Positions 7,895 through 16,797 of a stretch of 38,223 nt of DNA are shown piece by piece. The DNA lies in NCBI GenBank assembly GCA_947632085.1, contig CANRNY010000019.1:1-38223 (forward strand), written 5' to 3'. The position numbers and the translations under genes were made by a program. Numbering within the stretch: position 1 is the stretch's first letter; every line of letters begins with the position of its first letter. Under the pieces are notes generated by a model. The model saw nothing but the letters and a program-made list of their open reading frames with translations, did not search any database and was not told the origin of the DNA. Source of the DNA: an uncultured Bacilli bacterium (lineage in GTDB: Bacteria; Bacillota_I; Bacilli_A; RF39; UBA660).

Positions 7895-9733
7895 CTAATT
7901 CTTTTCGAAAAACTCATTAAAGAAGACGATAATAATTATTCCTGTTATTAACCCAAATAAAACATAGACAAATAAACGAACCATATCAACATTTTGAAAA
8001 AAGCCTTGACCAAATATATCATCTATATTTTCGTTTTGATAAGATTTTAGCAGTTTTGAAGCTTCTTCTTTAACATTATCGTAATCATTATAATTTTTAA
8101 AATAGGTTTTGACATCATTTAACCAATTAATAACTTTTTTATTTTTAGAATTTGAAGCCAATACTTTTTCATAAGCATTTTTAAGTTCTACTACTTCAGT
8201 TGGAACTTCATATAATGGTGGGGTTAAAGGAGATGTTTCTACTTTATTACCATTAGCTTTTTCAAACTCTATACCAATATTATACAACAAATTTTCATTA
8301 TTCGCAGTGCTTAAAAACTCTAATCCGTAGGCGAAACCTGAGGTGCCAAAACCCATTGGAATGGTTATTGAAGGATAACCAATTACGCTTCCAAGACTGC
8401 TTCCTGGGCTAATATTCGCTTCTCCAGCATTATATTTTCCTGGTTTATTTTTTAAAGTTGGATAAATAATTACGTCCAAATTTTTTTCTGTAAAGTAGTC
8501 ACTTACATAATCACGATAGACACTTTTTTTACTTTCTCTTTCACTTTGATTTTCATTACCATTATTACAACCTTTAAGGTAACCACTTAAACTTTGAACA
8601 TGACCACTAGAATTAACTAATTCTTTAAAATTACGAATAGAACCAGTTGTTCCTTTTAAATAGGAATTTATTCCATCACACATAGTTATGCCTGATTGAG
8701 TTTGACTCGCAATGGTTATATTAGAACTTTTAACAAAGTCATCGACATATATAATATTAGCTCCGGCTTTCTCTAATTTAGAAATAGCAGAAACAGCGAT
8801 GTTATATATTTCTTCGTCGGTTTTACTTGTAACACTACCATTAGTACCTGACCCTTTTAAATATTCAGTTGGAACACCAATATTTATTCCTTTTAAATCA
8901 AAATCTTTAGTATTTAAAGTAAAACCTTTAGATGATTTAGTTACGGAGTCTTTAGAATCAGCACTAGCAATTACTGATAGAATTAGAGCATTATCAGAAA
9001 CTGTATTACTTAAGACACCAACTGTATCACGATAGATATCATATGGAATAACACCAGTACGACTTACTAAACCAAAAGTTGGTCTTATCCCAACTATTCC
9101 TGCTCCAGAAGCAGGGATTCTTACTGAGGAATTAGTATCAGTACCTAGGGCAGCAGCGGCAAATGCAGCTTTAACACTGACTGCCGAACCACCACTACTA
9201 CCATATGATGTATAATCAATGTTAAAAACATTTCTAACATAACCATAAGAACTATATGAATTACGAGCCGAAAAAGCAAGCTCACTCATATTGGTTGAGC
9301 CCAAAATAATAGCTCCAGCATCAACTAGTTTTTGAATAACAAAAGCATTTTGTTTGGGATAATTATCTTTTAGAGATTTAGTGCCGGCGGTCGTTGGCAT
9401 TCCATAGACATCAATATTACATTTAACTAATATAGGTATGCCATGAAGGGGGCCACGTACATTACCACTTGCTCTTTCTTCATCAAGCTTTTTTGCTTCA
9501 GCGATAGCATCTTTGTTTATCTCTCTTATAGCATTAAATTTTTCATTATATGCATCAATTCTTTCTAAATAAAGGTTAACTAAAGTTTCACTTGTTAAAT
9601 AACCTTTATCTAATGCATCACTAAGTTCTGTAATACTCATTGTTGTAATATCAACAGGAGCAATAGTTTTAGCATAACAATTAGTTATAAGAAAAAGAAG
9701 CATACCAAAGAGGAAAAAAGTATACTTTTTCAT
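7895..9733 (-). CDS. Secreted, C-terminally anchored amidase-signature hydrolase (peptide-amidase-like)
   Basis: Members of the amidase signature family hydrolyse amide bonds with a Ser-cisSer-Lys triad. Numbering from ATG at 9733 (612 aa), the triad is K104, S179 and S203; the spacings 75 and 24 are identical to those of FAAH (K142, S217, S241). The core text, such as LHGIPILVK, TTAGTKSL and DAGAIILGSTN, is closest to secreted peptide amidases. The nucleophile segment reads GTDTNSSVR where GTDTGGS is usual. A signal peptide (1-24) exports it, and a C-terminal hydrophobic segment (about 583-605) tethers it to the membrane. The start is ATG at 9733 with SD AGGTGAG; a GTG at 9740-9742 is within the SD. 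That SD overlaps the smpB stop. Substrate is unknown; a cell-wall peptide or a peptide nutrient would fit. Confidence 0.88.
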   Translation of the reverse strand: MKKYTFFLFGMLLFLITNCYAKTIAPVDITTMSITELSDALDKGYLTSETLVNLYLERIDAYNEKFNAIREINKDAIAEAKKLDEERASGNVRGPLHGIPILVKCNIDVYGMPTTAGTKSLKDNYPKQNAFVIQKLVDAGAIILGSTNMSELAFSARNSYSSYGYVRNVFNIDYTSYGSSGGSAVSVKAAFAAAALGTDTNSSVRIPASGAGIVGIRPTFGLVSRTGVIPYDIYRDTVGVLSNTVSDNALILSVIASADSKDSVTKSSKGFTLNTKDFDLKGINIGVPTEYLKGSGTNGSVTSKTDEEIYNIAVSAISKLEKAGANIIYVDDFVKSSNITIASQTQSGITMCDGINSYLKGTTGSIRNFKELVNSSGHVQSLSGYLKGCNNGNENQSERESKKSVYRDYVSDYFTEKNLDVIIYPTLKNKPGKYNAGEANISPGSSLGSVIGYPSITIPMGFGTSGFAYGLEFLSTANNENLLYNIGIEFEKANGNKVETSPLTPPLYEVPTEVVELKNAYEKVLASNSKNKKVINWLNDVKTYFKNYNDYDNVKEEASKLLKSYQNENIDDIFGQGFFQNVDMVRLFVYVLFGLITGIIIIVFFNEFFEKN

Positions 9734-9742
9734 ATAACTCAC

Positions 9743-10171
9743 CTACCTCATTTTTTGTGCTTCTCTTTTTAAATCACGTTCTTTGATAGTCTCACGCTTA
9801 TCATATAACTTTTTACCCTTACCCACTCCTAATAAAATTTTTACTTTATTTTTTACTAAGTAAGCTTTTAAAGGAACTAAGCTATATCCTTCTCTATCAA
9901 TCTTTTCTTTTAATTTTTTAATCTCAGATTTATGTAATAATAATTTTCTTGTTCGGCGCTCATCATGATTAAATTGATTGCCTTCTTCGTACTTAGCAAT
10001 ATACATATTAATTAGATATACTTCATTATTACGAATAATAGCAAAAGTATCTTTTAAATCGCCAGAACCTCTTCTTAAAGATTTTATTTCCGTACCTTTA
10101 AGTTCAATTCCGCATTCAATACTTTCTTCAATATAATAATCAAAATTAGCTTTCTTGTTCTTTATCTCCAT
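9743..10171 (-). CDS. smpB: SsrA-binding protein SmpB
   Basis: SmpB binds tmRNA and delivers it to stalled ribosomes for trans-translation. The OB-fold landmarks are all present: [27 protein letters not shown], then [10 protein letters not shown], the [13 protein letters not shown] stretch and a basic C-terminal tail [10 protein letters not shown]. Start choice is uncertain: candidates are TTG (10180), ATG (10177) and ATG (10171). SD AAAGG is 3 bases from the middle one and 9 from the last, so I choose 10171. The gene begins inside the end of rnr (overlap about 25 bases), the classical rnr-smpB arrangement. The ssrA RNA gene is not in the window. Confidence 0.95.
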   Translation of the reverse strand: MEIKNKKANFDYYIEESIECGIELKGTEIKSLRRGSGDLKDTFAIIRNNEVYLINMYIAKYEEGNQFNHDERRTRKLLLHKSEIKKLKEKIDREGYSLVPLKAYLVKNKVKILLGVGKGKKLYDKRETIKERDLKREAQKMR

Positions 10172-12275
10172 TTTCATCAACCTTTACTAATTCAAAGTCA
10201 ACCATTGAATTTTCTTTAGATGCAGCAACGCATTTGACTCTTACTTTATCCCCTAAACGATATGTTTTTTTTGTCGACTTACCAATCATAGATAATAATT
10301 CTGGAACGTATGTAAAATAATCACCTTTTAAAGTTTGAACATGAACTAAACCTTCAACTAAATTAGGTAGTTCAACAAAGAAACCAAAATTAGTAATTGT
10401 ATTTATTACGCCGTCATATTCTTCACCAATATGATCTTCCATATATTCAGCAACTTTCATATCAAAGACATCACGTTCAGCATCAACAGATGCTACTTCT
10501 CTTTCAGATGAGTGAGCAGCAATTTCCACTAAACTATTATCTAAAGTTTGAATAGTAGTCATTGACATATCATGTTCAATTAAATATGTTTTTAATAAAC
10601 GATGAACTACTAAATCAGGATATCTTCTGATTGGACTTGTAAAGTGAGTATACGCTTTACTGGCTAAACCGAAGTGACCAATATTATCTTTACTATATTC
10701 AGCTTTACGCATACTTCTTAATAGTAAACTTGATAGTATTTCAAATTCTTTTTTATCTCTTAATTGATTTAGAATATTATCCATAGATTTAGGAGTTAAT
10801 TCATTGATATTACCAGTTAATTTATAACCTAAAATATTAACCATTGTTTTAAATTCATCAACTTTTTCTGGTTTTGGAACATCATGAACACGGTAGATAA
10901 ATGGTAAATCCATATTATAGATATGACTAGCAACTGTCTCATTAGCCGCAATCATAAAATCTTCAATAAGCATTTCGCCTTCTTCACGAGTACGTTTAAC
11001 AATATCGATTGCTTTACCATTTTCATCTTGAACTATTTTAGCTTCATCAATATCAAAATTTATATATCCACGACTTGTATGTTCTTTACGAAGAATGTGA
11101 TGTAAATCATTCATCATTCTTAAATCATCTGCAAATTCAGCATAATCTTCAGCAACAATATTTCTAACGATAATATCATTAACTTTCTTATAAGTCATTT
11201 TTTTGCGACTCTTAATATAACTTGGGAAGATGTCGTAATTAACTATTTTACCTTTGTTATCTATTTCCATAACACAGGACATTGTAAGTCTTATTGTACC
11301 TTCATTTAAGGAACAGATACCATTAGATAATTTATGTGGCAACATAGGGATGACAGTATCAGCTAAGTATGATGATGTTCCTCTTTCATAAGCTGCATCA
11401 CCTAAAGCGGTATTTTCTTTAACATAGTTTGATACATCAGCGATATGTACACCTAGTTCATAATTACCATTATCTAATTTTTTAATACTAATAGCATCAT
11501 CGATATCTTTAGTATCATCACCATCAATAGTAAATATTACTTGATCAGTTAAATCACGACGATTATTGTATTCTTTAGGATCTACTTCTGTTGGAATATC
11601 AAGAAGTTCATTTTCTACTTCTTCACCAAATTCTTCATAAATACCATGTTTATAAGCGATACTTAAAATATCAGTTCCAGGATCATCTTTATGACCAATA
11701 ATCTTTACTACTTCAGCAATATATTTATGTTTATTAACTTCTTTAATTACTTTAACTAAAACTTTATGACCAGCAACACAATCTTTTACTGATTCAGGAG
11801 TTAGCATTATTGTAAGTTCTTTTTTATCATCATCTAGTTTGACGTAAGCATCACCATCATCTTCGAAGGCAACTTCACCAACTAGATTTTGTAATTCTCT
11901 TTTTATTATTCTAATGACTTTAGCTTCTTTTCTAACCCCAGAAGGGAAAACTTCAGCTAAGACGATATCATCCTGAATAGCTTCGTTCATATTCTTTTCA
12001 GAAACATAAATGTCATCTTCTTTATCTAAGATGATAAAACCAAAACCTTTTTTGTTTACAGATAAACGGCCTATTTTTAAACCAGGACAATTTTTAAGTA
12101 AAATGTATTTACCTTTCTTAGTATAAAAAACAACATATTCATCGACTAATTCATTTAATGCTTCTTGTAATTCACGATATTCATCAGCTGTTTTAAGACC
12201 AAGCATATCATTTATTTCAATAGCTTCTTTGGCTGTATGGACATCATTAAGAATAGTAACGATTTGCTCTTTCAT
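10146..12275 (-). CDS. rnr: Ribonuclease R
   Basis: RNase R is a processive 3'-5' exoribonuclease that degrades structured RNA and, with SmpB-tmRNA, non-stop mRNA. Domains in order: a short helical winged-helix-like N-terminus (about 1-60), two cold-shock domains (about 65-215), the RNB catalytic domain (about 235-570) and an S1 domain (about 615-695). The metal-binding Asp cluster is intact in the [11 protein letters not shown] segment near residues 249-259. The usual Lys-rich tail is absent; the protein ends soon after S1 with [21 protein letters not shown] lies 3 bases before ATG. It heads the rnr-smpB-amidase-DUF3048 run. Confidence 0.95.
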   Translation of the reverse strand: MKEQIVTILNDVHTAKEAIEINDMLGLKTADEYRELQEALNELVDEYVVFYTKKGKYILLKNCPGLKIGRLSVNKKGFGFIILDKEDDIYVSEKNMNEAIQDDIVLAEVFPSGVRKEAKVIRIIKRELQNLVGEVAFEDDGDAYVKLDDDKKELTIMLTPESVKDCVAGHKVLVKVIKEVNKHKYIAEVVKIIGHKDDPGTDILSIAYKHGIYEEFGEEVENELLDIPTEVDPKEYNNRRDLTDQVIFTIDGDDTKDIDDAISIKKLDNGNYELGVHIADVSNYVKENTALGDAAYERGTSSYLADTVIPMLPHKLSNGICSLNEGTIRLTMSCVMEIDNKGKIVNYDIFPSYIKSRKKMTYKKVNDIIVRNIVAEDYAEFADDLRMMNDLHHILRKEHTSRGYINFDIDEAKIVQDENGKAIDIVKRTREEGEMLIEDFMIAANETVASHIYNMDLPFIYRVHDVPKPEKVDEFKTMVNILGYKLTGNINELTPKSMDNILNQLRDKKEFEILSSLLLRSMRKAEYSKDNIGHFGLASKAYTHFTSPIRRYPDLVVHRLLKTYLIEHDMSMTTIQTLDNSLVEIAAHSSEREVASVDAERDVFDMKVAEYMEDHIGEEYDGVINTITNFGFFVELPNLVEGLVHVQTLKGDYFTYVPELLSMIGKSTKKTYRLGDKVRVKCVAASKENSMVDFELVKVDENGDKEQES

Positions 12276-12352
12276 TTTATCACCTTAAACTCTCTTTTTA
12301 TTCACTATTTATCTATTATTTAATATATCATATTTCACATTAAATTAATAGC
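12276..12352 (-). promoter_or_regulatory. Probable rnr promoter region
   Basis: Between the secG terminator and rnr an extended -10 (TGA then TATATT, about 12325-12330) is visible on the minus strand. I see no good -35 at the right distance. Nothing else is recognised in this spacer. Confidence 0.35.
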
Positions 12353-12377
12353 AAAAAAAAGAGTCCTTAACGGACTA
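12353..12377 (-). terminator. secG terminator
   Basis: AGTCC/GGACT (12362-12366 with 12372-12376), 5-base loop, followed on the minus strand by C and eight T. The TAG stop of secG is the first part of the stem. Confidence 0.85.
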
Positions 12378-12590
12378 TTGTATAAACATTATAAAAGATA
12401 TTACAAAGAATAATATTCCTAAGATAATAGTTAATCTTGTTATAATTAATTCTAATCCTCTTTCTTTTTGATTTTGGAATAGAACATCATTACCTCCTGA
12501 GATTATTTGACTAGAATCACTTGCTTTATTACTTTGTAGTAAAACAATTGCTATTAATAATATTGATACAATTAAAAGTGCTATTTCCAT
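12375..12590 (-). CDS. secG: Protein translocase subunit SecG
   Basis: SecG is the small, non-essential subunit of the SecYEG export channel. The 71-residue protein has the standard two-helix hairpin (about 2-20 and 50-70). The joining loop has the family signature: LLQSNKASDSSQIISGG, then the N..LFQ..  KERGLE stretch. Gene order secG-rnr-smpB is widespread in Bacillota and supports the call. It has its own promoter (12615-12643) and a strong terminator. Confidence 0.93.
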   Translation of the reverse strand: MEIALLIVSILLIAIVLLQSNKASDSSQIISGGNDVLFQNQKERGLELIITRLTIILGILFFVISFIMFIQ

Positions 12591-12614
12591 AAGTTCACTT
12601 CCGTTCCGATTAAT

Positions 12615-12643
12615 AATCTACCATATATTTACTAATAAATCAA
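12615..12643 (-). promoter_or_regulatory. Promoter for secG
   Basis: TTGATT (12638-12643), 17 bases ending in TGG, then TAGATT (12615-12620) on the minus strand. The extended -10 compensates for the weak hexamer. Confidence 0.5.
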
Positions 12644-12644
12644 G

Positions 12645-12665
12645 AAAAAAAGACCATTTAGGCCT
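12645..12665 (-). terminator. Terminator after the DUF308 gene
   Basis: AGGCC/GGTCT stem with one G-U pair (12651-12655 with 12661-12665), followed on the minus strand by a T-run. It lies directly at the 3' end of the gene and immediately upstream of the secG promoter. Confidence 0.75.
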
Positions 12666-13247
12666 TTATTCAAATAATTTTAAAATTTCTTTAGCTCTTT
12701 TTCTAAATAACATAGATGTCATTCCGTCTAATATTCCCGTACAGATAGTAAATAAGCCCATTAATCTTGTTATTAGCATAAATGAACCAAATGGATTAAA
12801 GATAAGTAAGATACCCATTGCTCCTATTAAAGCACCCATAAAACAAATTAATGTACTTGTTTCTTCACCAGCTTTAGCAAATTTTACACCAAAGAATAAC
12901 TTTTCAACGGCGATAGCAATATACCATATACCTAAAATAATACCTATCATATTTAGAACTTTTGAAGTATCATCCATTAAGTAAACATAAGTGAATATAC
13001 CAAGAATTATACCAACTACTCCCATAACTAAATCGATAGCAAAAACCTTTTTTCCAAGTCCATCATATAAGTATCTAATTATATAAAATAAACCATGGAT
13101 TAGAATAAATGCTGATATTATAACAACATCAGTTGTCAATTTAAATTTATCACCCATAATTAGTACTAAGCCAACAAGAATATAAATTAAGACGACTGTA
13201 AGTGATCCGATCATCAAATTTTGCATTCTTTTAATTACCTTATTCAT
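12666..13247 (-). CDS. DUF308 (HdeD-like) six-helix membrane protein
   Basis: The 193-residue protein consists of about six membrane helices arranged as three two-helix repeats, as in the DUF308/HdeD family: helices near 14-32, 40-57, 70-90, 96-115, 131-150 and 155-175. Recurrent Gly-rich segments such as GVVGIILGIFTYVY and FMGALIGAMGILLIFNPFG are typical. HdeD of E. coli is linked to acid stress, but the function of Bacillota members is not established. It is divergently transcribed from the femX-like gene and has its own terminator. Confidence 0.78.
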   Translation of the reverse strand: MNKVIKRMQNLMIGSLTVVLIYILVGLVLIMGDKFKLTTDVVIISAFILIHGLFYIIRYLYDGLGKKVFAIDLVMGVVGIILGIFTYVYLMDDTSKVLNMIGIILGIWYIAIAVEKLFFGVKFAKAGEETSTLICFMGALIGAMGILLIFNPFGSFMLITRLMGLFTICTGILDGMTSMLFRKRAKEILKLFE

Positions 13248-13290
13248 ATGTCTACACCTCTAGTATAATTTTAAAACATAAAATAATATA

Positions 13291-13318
13291 TTGCAATATT
13301 TTTTAGATGTGATATAAT
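13291..13318 (+). promoter_or_regulatory. Promoter for the FemA/FemB-like gene
   Basis: TTGCAA (13291-13296), 16 bases ending in TGA, then a perfect TATAAT (13313-13318), an extended -10 promoter on the plus strand. The leader is about 20 bases. TTGCAA is its own reverse complement, so it also reads as a hexamer toward the divergent DUF308 gene, where the distance to a -10 is poor. Confidence 0.72.
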
Positions 13319-13345
13319 ATCTTCTTATTTTGAAAGGGGTGCCTC

Positions 13346-14596
13346 ATGAAATTAAGAAATTTGTCTATTTTTGAATTCGATAATTTTTCATTTAATCATC
13401 CATTGAGTAGTTATCATCAGAGTTCAAGTTATGCTTTAAAAATGGCAGAACAAGGCTACGAATATGACTTATTAGGGCTTGTTGATGACGATGATAATAT
13501 AGTAGCAGCATCCCTTATTCTTTCTAAAAAGTTAGGAATGTTTAATCGTTATGGCTATGCACCTAAAGGTTTTTTAATTGATTATTATAATCCAGAAATT
13601 ATCGCGGAGTTTACTAAACAATTAAAGAAGTTTTATTATAAAAAGAATTTTGCTTTTATAAAGATTAATCCAGAAATTGCAATTGGAACTTTAGATTATG
13701 AAAATAAAAAAGTTACTTATAATAAAAATCAAATTATAGAAAATACTTTAATTAATTTAGGCTTTCGTAAATTAGAAGGTAGTAGATTTGAAACGAAGAT
13801 TCCAAAGTATAGTGCAATTCAAGTATTAAAGAAAACTAATTTAAGAACGGTTTCAAAGAATACACGTAATAAAATTAATAAAAGTATAAGAAATGGTTTA
13901 TCTTTAGTTAAAGGTACGAGAGAAGATATTGAAATTTTATATCAATTTATTAAAAAGAAAAAAGATCATCCAATTGAACACTATTATAACTATTATAATG
14001 CGTTTGCGAAGAAAGATGAGATTGATATTTTTCTAGTAAAAATAAATTTTGAAGATTGTTTAATTAATTTAAGAGAAAGATATGAAGAAGAATTCGAAAG
14101 AAATAGTCAGTTAGTTAATAAGGTAATGAAGAATCCAACGGAAGATAATTTAAGAAGGAAGTTAGATTCGGATAATGCTTTAAATGCTTATAATGAAGCG
14201 TTAGCGGCGACGACTAATTATTTATCACAAAGTAAAGAAGCTTATATTGCAGGAGCGATTACAATTAAATATAAAAATAGAGTTAATATTTTAATTAGTG
14301 GTTTTAATCAAGAATTCAAGAGATTCTGTCCTAATTATTTTTTACATTATAAATTAATTGAATATTATAAAAAAGATTTTGATTTTATGGATTTAAATGG
14401 AATTACTGGTGATTTTACAAAAGAAAACCCATATAAGGGATTAGATGAATTTAAATTAGGATTTAAACCAATGGCTTTTGAAAATATTGGGGAATTTGAT
14501 TTTATAGTTAATGATGGTTTGTATAAGAGTATGGAACAAAGTGGTCAGTTAGCTAAAGAGTTTAAACGCAAAGAAAAAAGTATTAAGGAAAATTAA
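13346..14596 (+). CDS. FemA/FemB/FemX-family aminoacyl ligase for peptidoglycan cross-bridges
   Basis: Fem ligases transfer amino acids from charged tRNA to the lysine side chain of lipid II stem peptides. The 416-residue protein has the two GNAT-like halves with a helical arm between them: LRTVSKNTRNKINKSIRNG (about 167-185) is the family KN.R..I..A..G block, residues about 238-290 form the charged antiparallel coiled coil, and the second half carries YFLHYKLIEYY, DFMDLNGITGDF and LDEFKLGFKP (about 329-375). It is on the strand opposite almost all neighbours, has an excellent promoter, and RBS AAAGGGGTG. Which residue it adds and where in the bridge cannot be told. It shows that this organism builds branched peptidoglycan. 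Confidence 0.9.
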   Translation: MKLRNLSIFEFDNFSFNHPLSSYHQSSSYALKMAEQGYEYDLLGLVDDDDNIVAASLILSKKLGMFNRYGYAPKGFLIDYYNPEIIAEFTKQLKKFYYKKNFAFIKINPEIAIGTLDYENKKVTYNKNQIIENTLINLGFRKLEGSRFETKIPKYSAIQVLKKTNLRTVSKNTRNKINKSIRNGLSLVKGTREDIEILYQFIKKKKDHPIEHYYNYYNAFAKKDEIDIFLVKINFEDCLINLRERYEEEFERNSQLVNKVMKNPTEDNLRRKLDSDNALNAYNEALAATTNYLSQSKEAYIAGAITIKYKNRVNILISGFNQEFKRFCPNYFLHYKLIEYYKKDFDFMDLNGITGDFTKENPYKGLDEFKLGFKPMAFENIGEFDFIVNDGLYKSMEQSGQLAKEFKRKEKSIKEN

Positions 14597-14607
14597 TACT
14601 TTTTTTT
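14574..14607. terminator. Bidirectional terminator between the femX-like gene and the zinc-ribbon gene
   Basis: AAAGTATTAA (14577-14586) / TTAATACTTT (14593-14602) with a 6-base loop, an A-run before and a T-run after. It ends the femX-like gene and, read from the other strand, also the SPFH cassette that converges on it. Confidence 0.85.
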
Positions 14608-14665
14608 GTTTGGTATATTTTATTTATCGCCATGTAAATTTTGTTCAAGAATTCGGACATATAAA

Positions 14666-16108
14666 TTAATCCTCATACGAGAATTTCACTCCACATTCTG
14701 GGCATTTAATTGGACTTTCAAAGAATTCTGCTCCACATCTTTCGCAAGTATATTCATCATCTATATATCTTAATTGGTTAGTATCTTCTGTTACTTTTTC
14801 ATATCTTTTTATCATATTTTTTTCTAATTCACTAATTAATTCATCTATTTCTTCGGAATCTTTTTCAATTTTATTAGAATATTTTAGTAAATCTTTTTCT
14901 TGATTTAATTTTATCTTATTTCTTGTTTTTAATATTTTATCTATGATTTCATTTTTTTCTAAATTATATTTGTTAAGCTCTTTTTTTACACTTTCTTTTT
15001 GTTTAGATTGGAAAAGACCTAAACTTTTATATTCTTTATTCGATTGAGCTATCTTTTTAGATATTGAATTCATTTTATTTATAAGTGGTTCTACTTCAGC
15101 TAATTGTTCTTTTCTTAATTCTTCAATTTTTGATTTGTTTTTACTAATATCATTATGTAAGTTTTCTATTTTTTTCTTAGTAGATGATATTTTTTCTTCT
15201 AACTCATTTTTTTCTTCTGAATGTTCTTCCCAATATTTTTCTTTTTTAGCTTTTTCGGCTTTAATATTATCGATATCATATTGTTTTTTATTTGTTTCTA
15301 GTTTGTTAGTAAATTTTGCTATTGTTTCATCATTAAAAAGATGTGCACTATGTTTACTTTTATGAGAACTATCAAAATTTAACATTGCTTGCCAACAAAC
15401 TATAGCATAATTTCTATAATTATTATCTTCAAATCCCATATAAGTTTCAATCAAATTCCCACAAAGACACATTACATTAGCAATATTAAAACATCTTTTT
15501 TGATTTTCATTCAATGCATTTCCGGTATAACTAAGACTGGTAACAATACCACTAATTCCTGTTAAAGCCATAGCACCATTACCTTTAGTAACTGTTTTAT
15601 AAAAATTTTCAGATGCATTTGTTAGCCAAGTTGTTGTTGTTTGTAATTGTAAAACAATTTCATATACAGCTTTTTTTTGCTCATATTTATCTGAAATCGC
15701 ACTTATTAATTGAAATATTCTTTCCAAGCTATTACTTATATTTATAGCAGAAGAAGAAATTTCACTATTTTTTATTGTATTTGTTTTCAAAATTACAAGA
15801 TAGAATAATGCTTCCCAGCTATCAGGATCCATAGCATTTATTCGTTCATAATGCTTTAAAGCAGTATCGTCATCACCAGTCTTTCGAGCATTACGAGCAG
15901 CTTGATATAATTTTTTTAATTCATCATTAGAATCTATTTTAACTGTTCCTTCAACACTAACCATTCCTTCAACATTAACAGTTCCTTCAACCATCATTTT
16001 TTTAGCTTCTTCAACGGTATATTTTGTACCACAATTTTGACACTCAAATACTCCGTCTTTTTTTAATAATTCTGTACTTCCGCACATTTCACATGTAATT
16101 CTTTTCAT
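14666..16108 (-). CDS. Zinc-ribbon and coiled-coil protein of the SPFH cassette
   Basis: No named homologue is recognised; proteins with this TFIIB-like N-terminus recur in Bacillota. A zinc ribbon (C6, C9, C23, C26) opens the 480-residue protein, followed by VEGTV-type short repeats (about 41-57), a helical region with a TPR-like start (about 62-100, ALKHYERINAMDPDSWEALF), a long helical domain (to about 270), a coiled coil (about 280-440) and a second zinc ribbon at the C-terminus (CERCG about 455 and CPECG about 470). There is no membrane segment, so it is cytosolic or peripheral. It is last in the three-gene cassette, 21 bases after the membrane protein. Coupled SPFH and zinc-ribbon proteins suggest a scaffold at the membrane; this is inference. 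Confidence 0.75.
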   Translation of the reverse strand: MKRITCEMCGSTELLKKDGVFECQNCGTKYTVEEAKKMMVEGTVNVEGMVSVEGTVKIDSNDELKKLYQAARNARKTGDDDTALKHYERINAMDPDSWEALFYLVILKTNTIKNSEISSSAINISNSLERIFQLISAISDKYEQKKAVYEIVLQLQTTTTWLTNASENFYKTVTKGNGAMALTGISGIVTSLSYTGNALNENQKRCFNIANVMCLCGNLIETYMGFEDNNYRNYAIVCWQAMLNFDSSHKSKHSAHLFNDETIAKFTNKLETNKKQYDIDNIKAEKAKKEKYWEEHSEEKNELEEKISSTKKKIENLHNDISKNKSKIEELRKEQLAEVEPLINKMNSISKKIAQSNKEYKSLGLFQSKQKESVKKELNKYNLEKNEIIDKILKTRNKIKLNQEKDLLKYSNKIEKDSEEIDELISELEKNMIKRYEKVTEDTNQLRYIDDEYTCERCGAEFFESPIKCPECGVKFSYED

Positions 16109-16129
16109 AACTCACCCTCACCACCATAT

Positions 16130-16795
16130 TTATTTTAAGATTTTAATTTTATTGTTTCTTTCATCTAAAAGTTCGTTTAATTCTTTAACTAAAACTTTTG
16201 AATTATTAGCTTTTTTCAATTCAGCAACTTTTTCTTTTATTGTACTTTCAATTTCTACTAAACTTTCGTTGCTCATTGGATCACTGTATTTGAATTTTTC
16301 TGCTAATTTATTTAATTCTTGTTTTATTTTTTTATCTTCTTCTTTAGCTGCTAGTGTTTCGATATCAGTTTGTAAATCTTTTATATAAAAAACTTTTTTA
16401 CTGATATCTTTTTTTAAATCGTTTGAATTTTTGCTTATAGTATAAACACTTATAAATAAGTAACCATATATTCCTAAAATTAAAACATTTAAAACGATAG
16501 ATAACCATACTGGAAATTCAGATATAAATTTAGTTAATAAAACTAGAATAAAATCTAAAGCAATATATATTCCTGTATAATATAATAGACTATAAGGGAA
16601 TACTTCTTTATTAATTGATTCTAATTTATTAGAAGAACATATTATAAATAATACTATAGCTAATGCTAGAATACTAAATACATAGGAAATCCAAAAGGAA
16701 GAAGTAAAATCTGATGGTATAACAAAAGCTATAACATTAAAAATAATAAAAGCTATAATAATAGATATTATTGAAATCAATTTACTATTTTTCAT
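16130..16795 (-). CDS. Four-helix membrane protein with cytosolic coiled coil (SPFH cassette)
   Basis: Not recognised as a named family. Four membrane helices (about 5-25, 32-50, 68-90, 94-117) are followed by a charged cytosolic helical tail (about 120-221) predicted to form a coiled coil. Its RBS (AAGGGAGG, 7 bases before ATG) is formed by the last codons of the upstream SPFH gene, and its start lies 2 bases after that stop, so translation of the two is tightly coupled. A membrane anchor with a cytosolic coil fits a docking partner for the SPFH or zinc-ribbon proteins on either side. Alternative: a transporter-like accessory, for which I see no motif. Confidence 0.72.
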   Translation of the reverse strand: MKNSKLISIISIIIAFIIFNVIAFVIPSDFTSSFWISYVFSILALAIVLFIICSSNKLESINKEVFPYSLLYYTGIYIALDFILVLLTKFISEFPVWLSIVLNVLILGIYGYLFISVYTISKNSNDLKKDISKKVFYIKDLQTDIETLAAKEEDKKIKQELNKLAEKFKYSDPMSNESLVEIESTIKEKVAELKKANNSKVLVKELNELLDERNNKIKILK

Positions 16796-16797
16796 AT

